Shown: positions 35,679-49,246, counted from the stretch's first letter. The stretch is DNA of 64,000 bases from Heterobilharzia americana (GCA_944470555.2 OX104127.1:117518741-117582740), one strand, 5' to 3'. Program-made: numbers and translations. The notes: generated from the sequence alone by a model not told the origin.

Positions 35679-36438
35679 TGTAGCGGCCAGGATCTAGTAA
35701 TCTTGGCCTGAACGCGGAAAATAACTAGACGGTGCCAACTGACGTGAATCTGAATAGTTCCTGCGCTCTACCGTTTAGCTTCCGAACCCCCGCGAGTGAC
35801 GTGCAGTCAAAGGCTGGATCAGCGTATCAAAACACGGTTTGTAGTAATTCAGTGGTAGATTCGTAACAAAATCTGTGGTACTATCAATGCAACAATAAGT
35901 TATATCAAAACTACAAAAACACCTCAACAGTGCCGTTGGATAACTATGCGGTCCAAAACGTTCTCGAATGCAAATACGTACTATACGGGAAAAACTGGTT
36001 AGGCAAATACAACTGTTAAATACCTGACAGTCAATAAGAATATTCCCGACAAAAGGGATCAAACTCTGTCTACCAGAATCAAATCAACAAATAAACGTTT
36101 CCGGTAGACAGTCAAAAGACAAACAGTCAAATCACAGCACAACCGTGAGTTGAACCAAAACAAAATGTCGGGCGCAGTAAGACAACATCACCTTGTCAAC
36201 AGTCCAGCGTCACACAATAGGGAAGTGAAACATTCATGATAAGTCTCAATCATACAAAGGCAAATACTGGGTAAAAGGTCAGAGAAGGCAATCAAACAAC
36301 TAAATAACATTACACCGGCTAGGGTCAAAGGTACACCATCCATGATGAGGGTAAAAATGTTCAAATAAATGCCAATGCCAATAAATGCCAATCAAATACG
36401 GTGATTGGGAGGGATTTTCAGATCAATTTTCCGTTACA
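35679..36438 (-). mobile_element. BEL/Pao element, 5' LTR (right)
   Basis: 760 bp, partner of 30252-31000. It differs by five substitutions (three in the first 12 bases) and a short duplication of a GCCAAT-containing unit near 36370-36395. As the element reads on the minus strand, this is the 5' LTR. A primer-binding site next to 35678 could not be identified with confidence. Confidence 0.92.
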
Positions 36439-37899
36439 CAGGGCCATTCAGAAATGCTTATCCCATACACTGAATGTGGAATAAAGTGTTAGTCAGCCAT
36501 CCATTCACTTGTATTAAGCGTGTATTCAGAAAAGTAGATTAGTTCTGATCTGTGTAGTGCTGAATATATGTTTAACCACTTCAAAAGTTTTCTTGGTTCA
36601 TGAGGATTTCGTTACCTCAACTAACTTTATTATAAATGCCCGACTATTAGCTTAGTGCACATTGCAACAGTGACATTCTTTGGGCTACTAAGAAGCCGTC
36701 AACCTGATAAACCTGCTTTACCTTATGGCTTGTGCCGAAATCTGTTATTTTTCTTGTGAGACTTCCCTATCAGGTCGTTTGAGGAGCCATTCAACGGGCC
36801 TGGTCGTCAGAATCGGCTTCCGACAGACCGAAAATCTACTATCATTACCTGCTTATAACAGACTGGTAATTGGTGACATATATGGAACTATCGTCACATG
36901 CACTTTACCAATATAACTGTTGGATTGTTAGATTCACATGGACAGATTGTCTTCCTGTATAGAAAAGGTAAGTCTTCTTACACTATGGTTACGCGTTTTT
37001 CGCGGTCGTAGCTTCTGACTGCCTAACCCCCGCATAACACTAGGAGGATGGATAGCATGTCATGACGGCAAGCTTTTCGTAAATTTTGATTACAGACTTC
37101 GCTTAGACTTTTGGTGAAGACTAGTGCGTAGTACTAGCAGTGAACCTCTAGTTTTCTGTTTGGAATTGCGACGAGAGCCTGGGATAGTTTAATTTCTGTG
37201 CGATGACAAACAAGGAGTGAGAGTAAGTGGGGCACTATCTGAGCAAAGACCTGTTTGGAGTAAGGTTCCTCAAAGAACTATCTGGTGTCCTCTTCTTCTT
37301 TCATTGTATAAAATGAACCCTTAGGTATAATGTAATCCTCAGTATCATTATTTCCCAACACTGCGAAAATGTGGAAAGTTATCCGTTGCGAGCTTGACAG
37401 ATATGCAATGCAAAAGCGATTGGGTGAACTAGTAGACTGGTCCCAGCTTTGGTGTTGGGAGGCCAATTCTAGCAAATAGGCGGTTGTGGAAATTGGTCAT
37501 GCCATTTGACTTTTTCATTATAACAGTCTGGATATCAGCACCTGTTAGCCAATATGTATCAATAATCGGCAACTGTAACACAAAAGAAATCGAATATTCT
37601 GCACAGAGGTATGTATGTTAGTAGAGACTGATTAATACGGAAGTTTGAAAAATTATTGTAATCTTTTTCAGTTATGATTACCAATGCCACTTTCACCAGG
37701 CATTTACTTATAGTCCACCAGATGCTTGCAGATACTTGAGAATACGTTTTCCACCAGCCTAGCTTCAAGCTTTCATCCCTTCTCACACAAATATCTCGGA
37801 ATTCCGAAATGTGCAATCAAACAGAAACCTATAGCTGGAATGAACAAACTAGCCGTGTTACGTAAATTTTGAAATACACAAGAATCGACCGCAAATGTA
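36439..37899. other. Unassigned region
   Basis: Only short frames without motifs (36725-36916, 37278-37475, 37559-37816). No RNA gene or repeat was recognised. Confidence 0.35.
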
Positions 37900-38850
37900 G
37901 AAAGGGCTGCAAGTTTTAGGGAACAGAAGCTACATTGAGTCAGGCAAAAAATTCCTATACGCCGATGGCTTGAAGGTTGTGTACACTTGTCACTCTCATG
38001 AACTACGTAATACTCTGGATACTACGCGACAGGAACTAAGTAAACTTGCATCATGGCGTGCTGAGTCGCACCTTGACAAATGCAGTTGGCTTACTATAGG
38101 CAACGACAACCATGACCTGACCCTCGAGGTATGCGGAAAACAGCTACCTAGACTAGCTTCTGTGCTAGATCTTGGCATCAGGCATTGCAGAGACTTGACA
38201 TTCTCAGAACAAACAGCATATATCAGATCCAGGTCACTCAAACTCTTGGGATGTATTATTCGCAACTTCTATGGCACTGAATCACGAGTTCTACTCTATA
38301 AAGTGTGCATTTACCCACTTTTAGAATATTGCCCGTTTATTCTCATTGGCCTCCGTGGAAGTGACAAAGTGAAAGTTGAATGGGTACAACCTTACTTCAC
38401 CTTCAGAACATTAGGAACTGACTGTAATCTAGACTACACGTCTAGATGTGACACGTTGGGGTTAGAACCACTCTGGAAGAGGAGGCACAAGCTGAACCTC
38501 ATATTTTATTATAAGTTACTTCATCAGCACTTGCACTCTCATGGTCCGCAAATCAAGCTAATTGTAACGTCTGCGTAAGATATACGCAACCACAAAGTAT
38601 TGGTTGAAACTGAGTGTTGTGAGACGAGGTTGCGAGATAATTTCTTCCTCAATAAATTCTCACAAATTAGGAGTAGGCTTCCAGAAGAAATTCGTACGGC
38701 AAGCTAGTTGACAAATTTCCACTCTTCACTTAATAGGCTGCCACTAAACGACAAGCCTATCGGTCGATTAGCCACCATCTATGCATCCTGGGCTAGCGAG
38801 GATATACTTGGACCCCTAAATGTATAAGTTAGAGCTATAAGAGCCTTCGT
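37900..38850 (+). pseudogene. CR1/jockey-type LINE, RT palm to C-terminal end
   Basis: The frame reads FLYADGLKVVY (catalytic YADD changed to YADG at 37958-37969), then ASWRAESHLDKCSWLTIG, YIRSRSLKLLGCIIRNF and CIYPLLEYCPFIL, the standard RT thumb and C-terminal region of CR1-like LINEs. The main frame stops at 38576. The reading continues in a second frame to about 38823 (VETECCETRLRDNFFLNKF, ASWASEDILGPLNV) with a stop at 38705. The 5' part is absent. Different from the CR1-type copy at 21700-24060. Confidence 0.82.
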
Positions 38851-40889
38851 AATCTTCCTACACTTATGGGTTGACGATTGCTTACAAGGGTGTCAGCACT
38901 GGTTCCCCTCCCCACTATAATAAACTTATGTACACTAATTCCCTCTTAAAGCTACTACGATACACCCTAGATATGTAAAAGTTTTAAGAACCTTATAACT
39001 GGAAAAGTATGTGGTTAGTCACACATACAAACATAAAAATTTACATAAAGTTCGGATAGGTCTAAGAGTATAGGAACTTCTCTCTTTTCCAAGCTGTTCT
39101 GCATGGTAATTCCCTTTCCCACATCTGCTCGTGCTTCTTCCTTCTTTTTTACTTTACAGCAACAGCCCGAAGACGACATTCAATGCTGAATTTCAATCTG
39201 GACATATCTACTAAGTGGAAATAATACCTGATGTTTAACTCCATGAATTACTGAACTGCTCATAATCTTCCGCGGTTTCTGGAACATCTTCACAATCAAC
39301 TCATCAGCTGGTCAGGATTCTTCTTGCGACGAACCGTCTAAAGTTTCTCAACAGCCATAGTGGCACAACTATTCTGAACAAATGATCAAATGAGGGACCA
39401 ACATATCTATTGACTAGGAATATGACTTGCCTGCAGTAATTCCACACTACATGTTCTACAGCACTCTGTATCAAGTGATCTTTCTAAGTAAAAGTTACCA
39501 TGCATCAAATACACTTCCTGAATGATGCTGCTTACGCTAATATGAACGATGCCTGAAGTCCATATGTAACTGCAACCGTTCGGACTATTAACCGTCTCGA
39601 CGTCTACCTTCATCTGCCACTAGAAGTACTGTCAGTGGAATTAATGTATACTACCTTTAAACCACATGGTGAACTGGAAATGCATGGATTTAGACACTCA
39701 CCTTGGTTATATAACTGTGGATACTTACTGATACTCCAGATCGTATAAATAGGCCCTTTGTGGTTAACAAAGCTAAAGGCTGAAGAACTCTCTAGTGAAT
39801 GGATGTTCATATTACTAAATAAGAAATTATGCAAATGGACTAACAACGTCGTCTGGTTAATAACGCAGACTTCGATCATTGCGCGTTTTTGTCGTTGATA
39901 GTGGAACCTATCTGTGTAATGAGAGATGGAAATCCATACCCGTCTGTTGATTTACAGCAAGTTTTAATAAGTTTATGCATATCAGTAACTTGCTATGTGA
40001 GTTGTACAACTCCCGGAACTATCCTACAAACTTTGAAATCATCGTTTTGACGGTGCTTGTGAACTGGTATCTGTCATGTTAATTCCATTATATGGGAATG
40101 GGAATTTTTATTATCTTCACTTTGACGCACTGCATATGCTGAAAGTGGTATTTTCTTTGTACCGTAACCACGATCTGATGTTTTTGATGGAGTTAAACGA
40201 CCTCCCCTCTGTACCGTTCAGGACCCGTAAAATCTTGTAGATTTTTCGACATATATCAATGTGATGATGCCTGTAAACTGGCTTCTCTCATGTCAAATTA
40301 CTTATGTGAGGATAAGTTTATTATTATTATTATCATATAGTTTCAATGAGTAGGATAAACCGGATTTAAGCAGCATGTGTAGAAAGCTGATGCAATATAT
40401 CATTCCACAAAACAGTGATTTGATTTCAGAGAAAGTGAAAGAATCAAGCATAGTAAATGCAATAAGCCTATCAAGAGTTTAAATACTTTGTCACTTAACC
40501 CAGTTCTTCTTATCTGCTCTTTCCGTTGACTTCGTTTCAAACGCATGTCGTTGTGTATGAGGACTGATAGTAGAGGTAGCCGACACTCTAATTGATATTT
40601 AATACGACGAAATACAGGGTTGGGAAACATACAACTGATTAATGGAAATGCGAATGACTTTTGAAACAGAAATATATCCAAACTTTAATTGGCTTCATCA
40701 GAGAGATCTCTCATTTTTGACCTATATAACGCCAATTTAGAGCTTTGAAGACTTTATGCATCTTTTGTAATGTGTCAAGAATATCATTTTCTTAAAAATC
40801 TGGTTTGCTGGTCACTCTGACTTCTATATTGTTATAAGTTTCATGAAATATGTTAAGACCCTGATTTCCGTATTGGAAGCTGTAGCATC
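38851..40889. other. Unassigned AT-rich region
   Basis: Some LINE 3' UTR up to about 38940 is likely. Minus-strand frames 39407-39613, 39610-39879 and 40400-40681 have no recognisable motif. Confidence 0.35.
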
Positions 40890-41002
40890 TTGGTTTTGTT
40901 ATGTTCTCTGGGCTGAGTTGTTCAACCATGGTGCTCTCATCGCCTTTCTAGACGACATCATCAGCATTAACTTCAATATGATGTGAACAGTCACTATCGA
41001 TT
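40890..41002 (-). repeat. Direct repeat 1 of Penelope-like element, hammerhead-like motif
   Basis: About 110 bases match 41679-41788 in the same orientation. On the minus strand both contain a hammerhead-like core; here it is CTGATGA, TG, TCGTC, loop TAGAAA, GGCGA, then TGAGAG (40934-40964). The expected GAAA reads GAGA. Penelope elements are known to carry hammerhead motifs in their terminal repeats, which supports the assignment. Confidence 0.6.
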
Positions 41003-41678
41003 ATTGCACAGCTTAGATAGAATGGTACTATTTTAACTGAACAATTCACGATGGAAAGTGACACACATGTCCATTTGCTTCAGCTGAGAAGATTTACTGA
41101 AATGCATTCTCAAATGGGTTTACACAAATGTATTCAAAAAAATACAAAAAAGTGGATCACAACACAGTACTTAGCATTGTCCACTAATCCATAACAGATT
41201 TTGTGCACTCCAGTTGCTACCACTAAATGATAATCTATTCCATAGCAAATAAAAATTCTAAAGTCTTCGTAAGATATCTCGGAGTTCTGTAAACCATTGA
41301 AACCATAAAAATACTTGGGTGTGAGCCATATTAACAGATTTTCTTTCTCAAAGGTCACTAACAGGACTACTTTAAAGCTTTCTTATTCGCAACATGTAAC
41401 TGAGACTTGAACCGAAACTGCTAATATTCTGTGACAAAAACAATATTTTTCTGGGTATCTTCCTTCAGTCATTTACTAGAAAATGAGGTTGAGAGGCATA
41501 TTTCAGCTTCTTCTTTGCTTCTGCTGATTTCGGACATGAAACAATCACTAATACATTCATAGCATCCCACAACTGTGTATATAATGGTGAACTGTCGATC
41601 TCCAATATCAGAATGTCTTCTTCTTTGATAGCAGTTCTATTTGAAGGGAAGATATTTCATGTAATCCCCAGGATATAC
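41003..41678. other. Sequence between the Penelope direct repeats
   Basis: AT-rich, with one 74-residue minus-strand frame (41134-41358) lacking motifs. No coding function is apparent. Confidence 0.4.
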
Positions 41679-41788
41679 TTGGTTGTGTTTTATTCCCTCA
41701 GTTGGATTGTTTAATCATGGAGCTCTCATCGCCTTTCTAGACGACATCACCAGCATCAAATTCAATATGATGTGAACAGTCACTATCT
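41679..41788 (-). repeat. Direct repeat 2 of Penelope-like element, hammerhead-like motif
   Basis: Lies directly downstream of the Penelope ORF stop (41783) on the minus strand. The core at 41723-41753 reads CTGGTGA, TG, TCGTC, TAGAAA, GGCGA, TGAGAG. Compared with repeat 1 it has CTGGTGA in place of CTGATGA. Confidence 0.6.
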
Positions 41789-42648
41789 CTCCATGGGTGA
41801 TTTAGTAGCTTTCCCTGGGGAACTGTTTTGTGATTGGTTGTCTCCTTTAATTGCTGTGTCACTGGCTTTATATTTTCTTGTTGACTGTTCCTCTGCTTGA
41901 CCTTTCACCTTTCTGTTCTTTATCATTTTTCTCACTGGTTGATAGATTGGGTCTATGTCTGAACATCTGCTGATTGCTGATTGACTTGAATGTCGAGCTT
42001 CTAGAAATTCTCTGATATTCTTTATGTTTCCCCTGTCCAAGATTTCTGCATTGTCAAAATTGACCCAATGTCCATAGTTACCCTCAAACACTGGAATGAG
42101 CGGTGAAATGTCGTGACGTTTTATAACTAATTGGTGTTTAAGTGAACGAAGGCGAAGACAGCGATAGCTTTGTCCACTGTATTGTTGATCGTACTTATTG
42201 AAGTTGATTTTGTAAATGATATTTGATATGTCCTGCTTGACTATTGCATCGTTTTCTCTGCATAATATGATTTGAAGGGGATTTGTTGGTTTACGAGCCG
42301 TACCAATTCCAAGTAGTCTCAGAAATCTTGTCATGATCTCTGACATAATCTCTATGTGCGATAGAATGGTCCACTTGTTGGTTTTTTTCAGTGACTTTGT
42401 GTTTGATGACACACCGGATAGGCATCTTCTGATAAAGTTTCATGGGTAGGCGTTCTTTTCATAGGATAGACATCAAGCAATTTTCTTCGTTTCTTCGTAA
42501 AATTGTTGTATTGCAGTGCGTTATTTTCCTTCGAATAGGATCTGCACTCAACTAATTTTCTGAGTCCTTTGGCTGTTGCAACTGTAGTTGAAGATCTGAT
42601 CAGTGTGCGTTGGATTCCTGTACACTTGGGTTTCCAGTTTTCCGGCAT
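41783..42648 (-). pseudogene. Penelope-like element, linker and GIY-YIG endonuclease
   Basis: The frame 42412-41783 contains KPTNPLQIILC, then NIIYKINFNKYDQQYSGQS with CLRLRSLKHQ, a GIY-YIG nuclease core in which the two signature tripeptides read IYK and YSG. NIREFLEARHSSQSAI follows, with a conserved Glu, and a basic tail. The upstream frame (42648-42388) carries a less conserved linker and is joined by a frameshift. The RT domain is missing, so the copy is 5'-truncated. It is a different family from the relic at 5-420. Confidence 0.75.
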
Positions 42649-45600
42649 TTGTCCTACTTATAGGGGTGCGTGTTACAAATCCGTAACGTTTGATCAACCC
42701 TACTTAACTTGACGTGCTCTAGTACCTGCTTAACCAGTACTTTACTTAACATGTAAGTACTGATAACAAAACACAAATCAAAAGAACTGATACGGAATAT
42801 GTTTGAAGAAGCAATGTATTTAATTTAAGTAAATGTAATAATTAATGGATGGGGGAAAAGTTTAATCAACTTATCTGGTTTGTAAGGCCGAACTATGGAC
42901 TCTGAGTACGTGCGTGGTAACCAGCACCATGGAGCGCAAAATGGCGTCTAAGCCTGCTCGAATGTATGCTCGTTAAAACAAAACTTAAAACACCCTAAGC
43001 ATCCGGAGGCGAGATAGACGTTTATTTAGTTAATTTAATTTAATCTATTTATTTTAGCCCTAGTTGTATTTTGGTGCCAGGAAGGTCCAGTACATACTGA
43101 CAATAACATTCAGGAATGGCGGTTGGTTGTTCAACTTTTTCTTCATCGTCAATTTGATGTCACTGAAAACGTTGTTGACCAAATTGTTAGTGTTTTCTTA
43201 ATCATCCTCCTTAATGTTAGACACTTTCTACAACTTGAGTCATTGTAGACATGGTATTAACTCTAGTGCTATTTTCCATAAAGTCGTATGATGCGGAATG
43301 TAGAATCGACGAAACTTTGTATCATAAATCAGGTTGTTCCAATAGAAATAGAAATATTCCGTGTGGAAACTTATTGGATGATAGCTTATCCTCCTGAATT
43401 CCCAGCTAAAAATATACTGAAATTAGAAACCGGATGTGGGGGAAGGGTTGAAGCTTTACATGCCAAAGTTTCTAAAAATGAAACCTAGTTAACGATAAGC
43501 CTATTCATGTAAAGTTATCAGCTCCACGATGACCAATTAGAAGAAGGTATTTGGTATCCTCCTTACGTCTTTGAAGATATGATGGTGCCATTCGTACTTG
43601 GTTCAACCTAACAGAGGTTATTACGGTCTCACAGAGACTATTACTGGCCTTGTTAATATATTAGTACTTCAGACTTTGTTGTGGCATTACTGACATGCAA
43701 TTTCGAGGATATTATGAGTGGAAAAAACTCTTACTGATTGCACTACGAATAATCTTCCTGAACTGTCTCTCAACTTCTGTTGGTAACTACTGGGTACATG
43801 GTGATTGCGTGCACTACTGTTAAGGTCTATAATAAAACTGTTACGATAATGCCATAAACCACGCTGATTTGGTCCTTGTTTCAACTATCCACAGTCGAAA
43901 TCAGGACCCGAAGTCTAGCATTAGTCGGAATACTGCCCACCAAGGCGATGAACAGCAGTAGTCTGGAACTAAACAGTGCTGATAGCATTTCTATTACATT
44001 GACAAAAATTATCCATTAAAGTGATACAAATAATGTGGTTATTCATATTTTGATTTCTTCATTTATTTAAATAAATGTAATTACGGGGAAATAGAAGTTA
44101 TAGCACTGAAAATAGTATTTATTGTTAGGTAGTACGTTCCCTGTAAACTGCACACGTTTTCTAACAGCTACGTAAACTCAATAACTATCTTTGACAAAGG
44201 TCAACGATATGCCTTGATAAGTCACTGTTTAGTTTCTTCAGGATTACTTTTGATAAAACTCAGGTATTCTCTCAAAAATACGAGCTAAGCTTTTCTACTG
44301 GAAAGGAGTTTTCTAAAGGTATCAGATACGCCTTGTTGTGACACTAGAAATATGAGAAACAAGGGTAGTGTGTGCATCTGATAGGATTCAAAAAATAACA
44401 GGATGAAAGGTTTGACGCGATTCCATATCACACACCTTGTTGAATGTGTCACTTGCTTCTCTGGGGTTCATTTAGTACGGTAAAACAAGTAGTTTCTTGA
44501 GAATTCAAAATGGCTTTTTAAAACAATCTTTAGACACTTATGTATCAATTTCCCCGAGGATTTTCTTCACTATTGGATTGTTGTATCTACAGGATTTATT
44601 TCATTTATTCATTCTTACTCTTCTTTTATTTGATAAATGTCTGGGGAATAAAGAAATACTGAACTCAAAGGCTGATATTCTTAAAAATGTACGTATACAT
44701 CATGATAACCGAATTATTTATAACTGAAATTTCAAAGATTCTGAGACTGACTGTCAGTGAGAATCTCACTCAACTGTCATGAAATTCTCAGGCCATTTTC
44801 AGTTTACATCCATTACGTATATGTTTACACAATATCTAACTTAAGGAAAGCTATGAAGCCAACTTTTTGAGTCTTTGTTTATTGGTACTTGTGATTTTCC
44901 GTTGTTATACTGGGTCGATCTGTTCGACCTCTGTTGGGAGATTGGCTTCTATGCGGTTGCCTCAATACTGCCTGGATATTCACTATATTGTAGTCTACTT
45001 GGTGACGAGCAATTTTTATGTTAGCTTGTGTTTTCAGTGTTATTTCAAATTGGATATATTCAGTCTTGCCTATATTGTCTTTATTTAGCGCATAATGTAA
45101 ACAACTCATTTATTAAAATATACTCAGTAAATTGGCGAGTTCATATGTTTAACGATAAATTGATACGATAGCAAGTTAAGGACCGTTTAATGAGGAGTAA
45201 CTGATAAAGCAGTCATTCTTCAATAACATGTCTACCAAAAAATTCATAAGTTGTGGTCAACTTCAACACGAGTGTACTATCTTCGCGCTCAGCATGTTTT
45301 GACTACTCAGTAATCCATAGTCCATTAATACTGTCAGGGTGATCTTCGATATTTATTCAGAGTAGCTTAAGATAGATCGTCTCCTCTTCTTGGTATGTTT
45401 AAAATGATCATTGCCAAATCATTTCTTGTTCATCTTCGAAAACGCTTTTCTCAAATTTTCAACCTCATAGATTCCTTCTATATTTTTTGAGTTTTAGTCA
45501 TGAGTTGAAGTATAATACTTATGTATATTGTTGTTGTTTGATCCTGTTAAGTAATAAGTAAGTATCCATCTTCATTCTATATGACAGAAAGACCAGATGA

Positions 45601-47956
45601 TTTTGTGCAATACTAACTGTCTCGTGCTCAACGAGAAATCAAACCAGTGGAATAAAGAATATTTATTTAAATATATGGTTACATAGCATCACATCATATC
45701 GAATTATGTAAATATTTTCATTTAGAACCACATAGCTGCCGTTATCTATCCCATATAACAGGTACCCATGTAGCTGGATGATAAATCATAACAAGTTATG
45801 CGTACTTTACACCCAGCTATTCTTACATCAGTTACAGATTTGGCATATAACGTAAAAACAACTGTATAGACAGCAATTTCAAATTCTGGAGATGAACCGA
45901 TAAAAATGCTTCCCATTGGCTTTGTATGCTTGTTTCTATCGACAAATGTTACACTGAGAAGTCGGTCTTCACATGACTATGGAAGAAATTTAAGGAAAAC
46001 AGAAACATTACATATATTTCAAAAGGAAAAAAATCTATATTTCGTTTAATGAATGAAGGTCATTCCACTTACCTTTGAACCTATATCTTAGGTCTCAGCA
46101 GACATCAAACAAATGTATCTGGCTCCTTGGTGACCACCAAAAAGAGACTGAGCTAGGTACTATGCTGCTACATTGCACATCAGTTTTCGTTATCTAGCCG
46201 GCCAAATCACTTGACATTAAGCTGTTATTACGTTATTCTGTTACTTACCGCAGAATTTTACTTGATTCATCAATGGCAGTGGTTATTCCAGAAATATAAT
46301 CTCATTTATGATTTAGCATTAAAGTAATATTCATATGATTACAACCTTACAGTTTGAGGAGACTAGAGAAGTTAACTGTTTGATAGCAATAAAAACTAAG
46401 ATACAGTTTTTTGTACTCGTAACTTGTTGTTACCTAGACGTGTCTGCATCCCAATGAATGGGAGTACCACCACTGACACTTTGTTAGTTAGATATCTGGT
46501 AGTCAGTTTAAAAAGCGTATTGAAGAGAGAAGCGATAAGTGGGTATTACTATTATAACTCATTTAGGACTAACGGTTGTTTATGTTACAAATTCTATCGT
46601 TTTTATTATTAAAAATGAACGACAATTCGTATCTCTTCTGTAATTTGAATAAATGATTTAGTTTCTTTTGAGTATTTATTAGTGGTTTATGATTTCACAG
46701 CGAATAATCTGTTTTCGTATTAGCGTTAGTTCAGATTTTGTCTTTGGTATGGCTTTGAAAAGGTTGACACCAGTCACCAGAAACTAGTTCGTATCATTGT
46801 ACAAATTTTCAATATACCATATCATTTCTGAACTTGAATTCAGTGTTTATACTAAGTGATATTTCTGAAGTTAATCAACTCGTAACTTACAAAAGCTAAC
46901 TCTCCGATTACCTCATTGGTGAAAGTTATCACTTAAATTACCATATAGGCCATAACTTATTATGGTTTGCATTTATACTGATTCTTTACTCAGCCGCCAA
47001 GTTACATTTTCTCCTTATCTTTGTGCGTAGTGTTTCTAGAAGACTTCCGAAGCAGATTTCGTCATAAATTACTATGCGTTGGATAAATGTAAGATAATCT
47101 CATATTGAATCCTAAAATCTACGCGATAGTGACAGAAAACAAAAATTTTTCCTTTTTTATTCCTTCTTTACAAAATTTCTTTAAATGCTGAATTACACAA
47201 CAAAGCTCATTTCATTTGCTTTGGGTGATGTATATGAGCTGACAGATACATTTGTAAGTTGAATGGAGCAAGAACTTGTTGACCTTCAGTTGTTTTAGTG
47301 AGCCATTGGTTTGATACAAATGAATAAGCTTAGAGTATTAATTCAGCAGCTGATTCTTTCAGTAATTTCACCAACTCTAAAAAGTATAAGCTTTTTACCA
47401 ATGGTTTCACACTTCACTCTCCTTCTGTAGCATTAACTTATGAATTTCTGTCGTAAAGCATTGCTGTGTAGACATTTCTCAACAGTAGCGTGTTCCTATA
47501 ACAGTTTCTCCCCACTGCAGAGTAAATGTGTTCGATTGAATCAGGCACATAATCCAATCCTTATTTATTTAACTGAAAAGTTATTGAAATTTATGTTCGC
47601 TGTATTTCATGTATCATTCTAATGAGTTCATTTCTGGATCTTTCTCTCATTCTACTTTTAATAAGTAGGTATTATCATCATGCATCTGCTTTATTGTGAA
47701 TACGTTGTCAAAATGTTTTGTTAAGAAGAAATAGTCCGTCTGCAGAATTTCCAAGGCTATCACATATAGCGCATATGTCATCGATAAGTAAAGGCTGTTG
47801 TCCAACCAATTACATTATTCATATGCATTTGTTCAAGGTTGAATGAATAAAAACCACTTTTCACGGCGGCTCTGTCGGTATAGCAGTATAAAACACTGTC
47901 CAACTAAAGTTGTAATCCTTTGGAACAGGTGATTAGAAGCTGATTAAAATCTTCGT
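42649..47956. other. Long unassigned AT-rich region
   Basis: About 5.3 kb without a convincing gene. Small frames (43288-43488, 44497-44727, 44867-45088, 46424-46612, 47440-47622) lack motifs and have low-complexity composition. No LTR pair, tRNA or LINE motif was recognised. Confidence 0.4.
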
Positions 47957-48313
47957 TTAGCCATAGAATACGGCTATTTTAACTATGGTTTCATCCAATG
48001 AAGCCAAGGTCATGGAATTTTCAGGAAGATTCGGATTTTCTAGCTTCCTAGTAAGTTGAAAACTGGACTGCAAAGTTTTTTGTTGACATGTCCCAACTCT
48101 TCGGCTAAACATTAGATAAATTTGTGGAATGGTGAGTTGGTCATAGACAATGTTATCATCACTGGATAACTGGATTTGTAGGTCGTGGATATCCGGTGGC
48201 AGTGCCTCGTGAGTGAGGTTCTCAATAAGATTTTTCTTCAGAAGTTGTCTTGATGCTTTTGAAATCCGTTTTTCTGATGCATCAATAAGTTTTCTACTAC
48301 AAGGATCAGTCAT
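47957..48313 (-). other. Orphan 118-residue ORF
   Basis: Amino-acid composition looks coding, with balanced charged residues, few repeats and segments such as EKRISKASRQLLKKNL and ALPPDIHDLQIQLSSDDN. I do not recognise a family. It has no obvious splice partners. It could be an exon of an unknown gene or a mobile-element relic. Confidence 0.3.
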
Positions 48314-48969
48314 GATTCTAAATAGGTTACCCCGAGTTTATTCCACCTTCTTTAAATGATCCTTCTTGTTCATTGCACCTAGGCTGTTCATCTTATCCAG
48401 TCAAAGAATGACAGTTATTTGATTAGACAGACTTCTGCAATGCCATTTGATGATTTCTATACAGAATTGTGGACTTCGAACGCAGTGATGTAACATACTG
48501 ATTAGCGACTTGAACAAATTTGGGTGTTTTTGCAGCTGTGCTGCTGAATAACTATTTTTAGTTTTACTGTGTTTGTTCTCACTGTGTCAACTCATCTTAC
48601 ATTCGCATTAAAAGCTTTCCTTACCAAGTCAAGCAAAAATATCAAATGCCTTTTTCAGCCAAAATCATTTCACTTTGTAAGTGACTGAGTAGAATTCTTG
48701 AAATAAAGTAAAGTCATATTCTCTTATTGAAATCTTTGTTTGTACTCACGTCAAAACTATCTTCATCAAGCTGTTCATAAACCTGCCATCCAGCATTTTC
48801 AAACTGTGAATTACTGTGAAACAATAGCATAGCTGACTACATTATTTCAGATAATAAAACAATCTATTTTAAGTTAAGGGCTGTGTCTCACCAATGCATT
48901 CGAACCGGAAGTTCAGCAAAGCAATTTTGAAATAGTCTTGTTTAACAGCTGATACCCAGTGGGATGAAA
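48314..48969. other. Unassigned AT-rich stretch
   Basis: No frame with motifs and no repeat recognised. Confidence 0.4.
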
Positions 48970-49240
48970 TTTCCACCAAAATATTGATTTAGATATTGTT
49001 ATAGTGTGGGATAAGATTACTAAAATCTTCTTAAGTAGTCGTAAACCTCTAAAGCCTTTTTCAACCAATCGTTTTGCTTCGAAGTTTCGGGAAAATACAC
49101 ATGAATCAGCGTGTAAGTTTTTCAAGGTACTTGTAAAAGCGTCCACAAATATATATGTTCAGCATAGGTTATATCAAGTAGTCACTACAAGAATATAACA
49201 AGTGACAACTGCAGCATATAAAAGTTGTGATGGGTAAAAA
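48970..49240 (+). repeat. Diverged direct repeat flanking gag-like ORF, copy 1
   Basis: The segment from about 48990 (ataagattactaaaatctt) through 49110 aligns with 50545-50670. After a gap in this copy, 49140-49250 aligns with 50880-50970, ending in a TATAAAA-containing block and a GGCAACT. Same orientation, about 1.5 kb apart. The arrangement could be LTRs of an old short retroelement. Confidence 0.5.
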
Positions 49241-49246
49241 AAGGCA

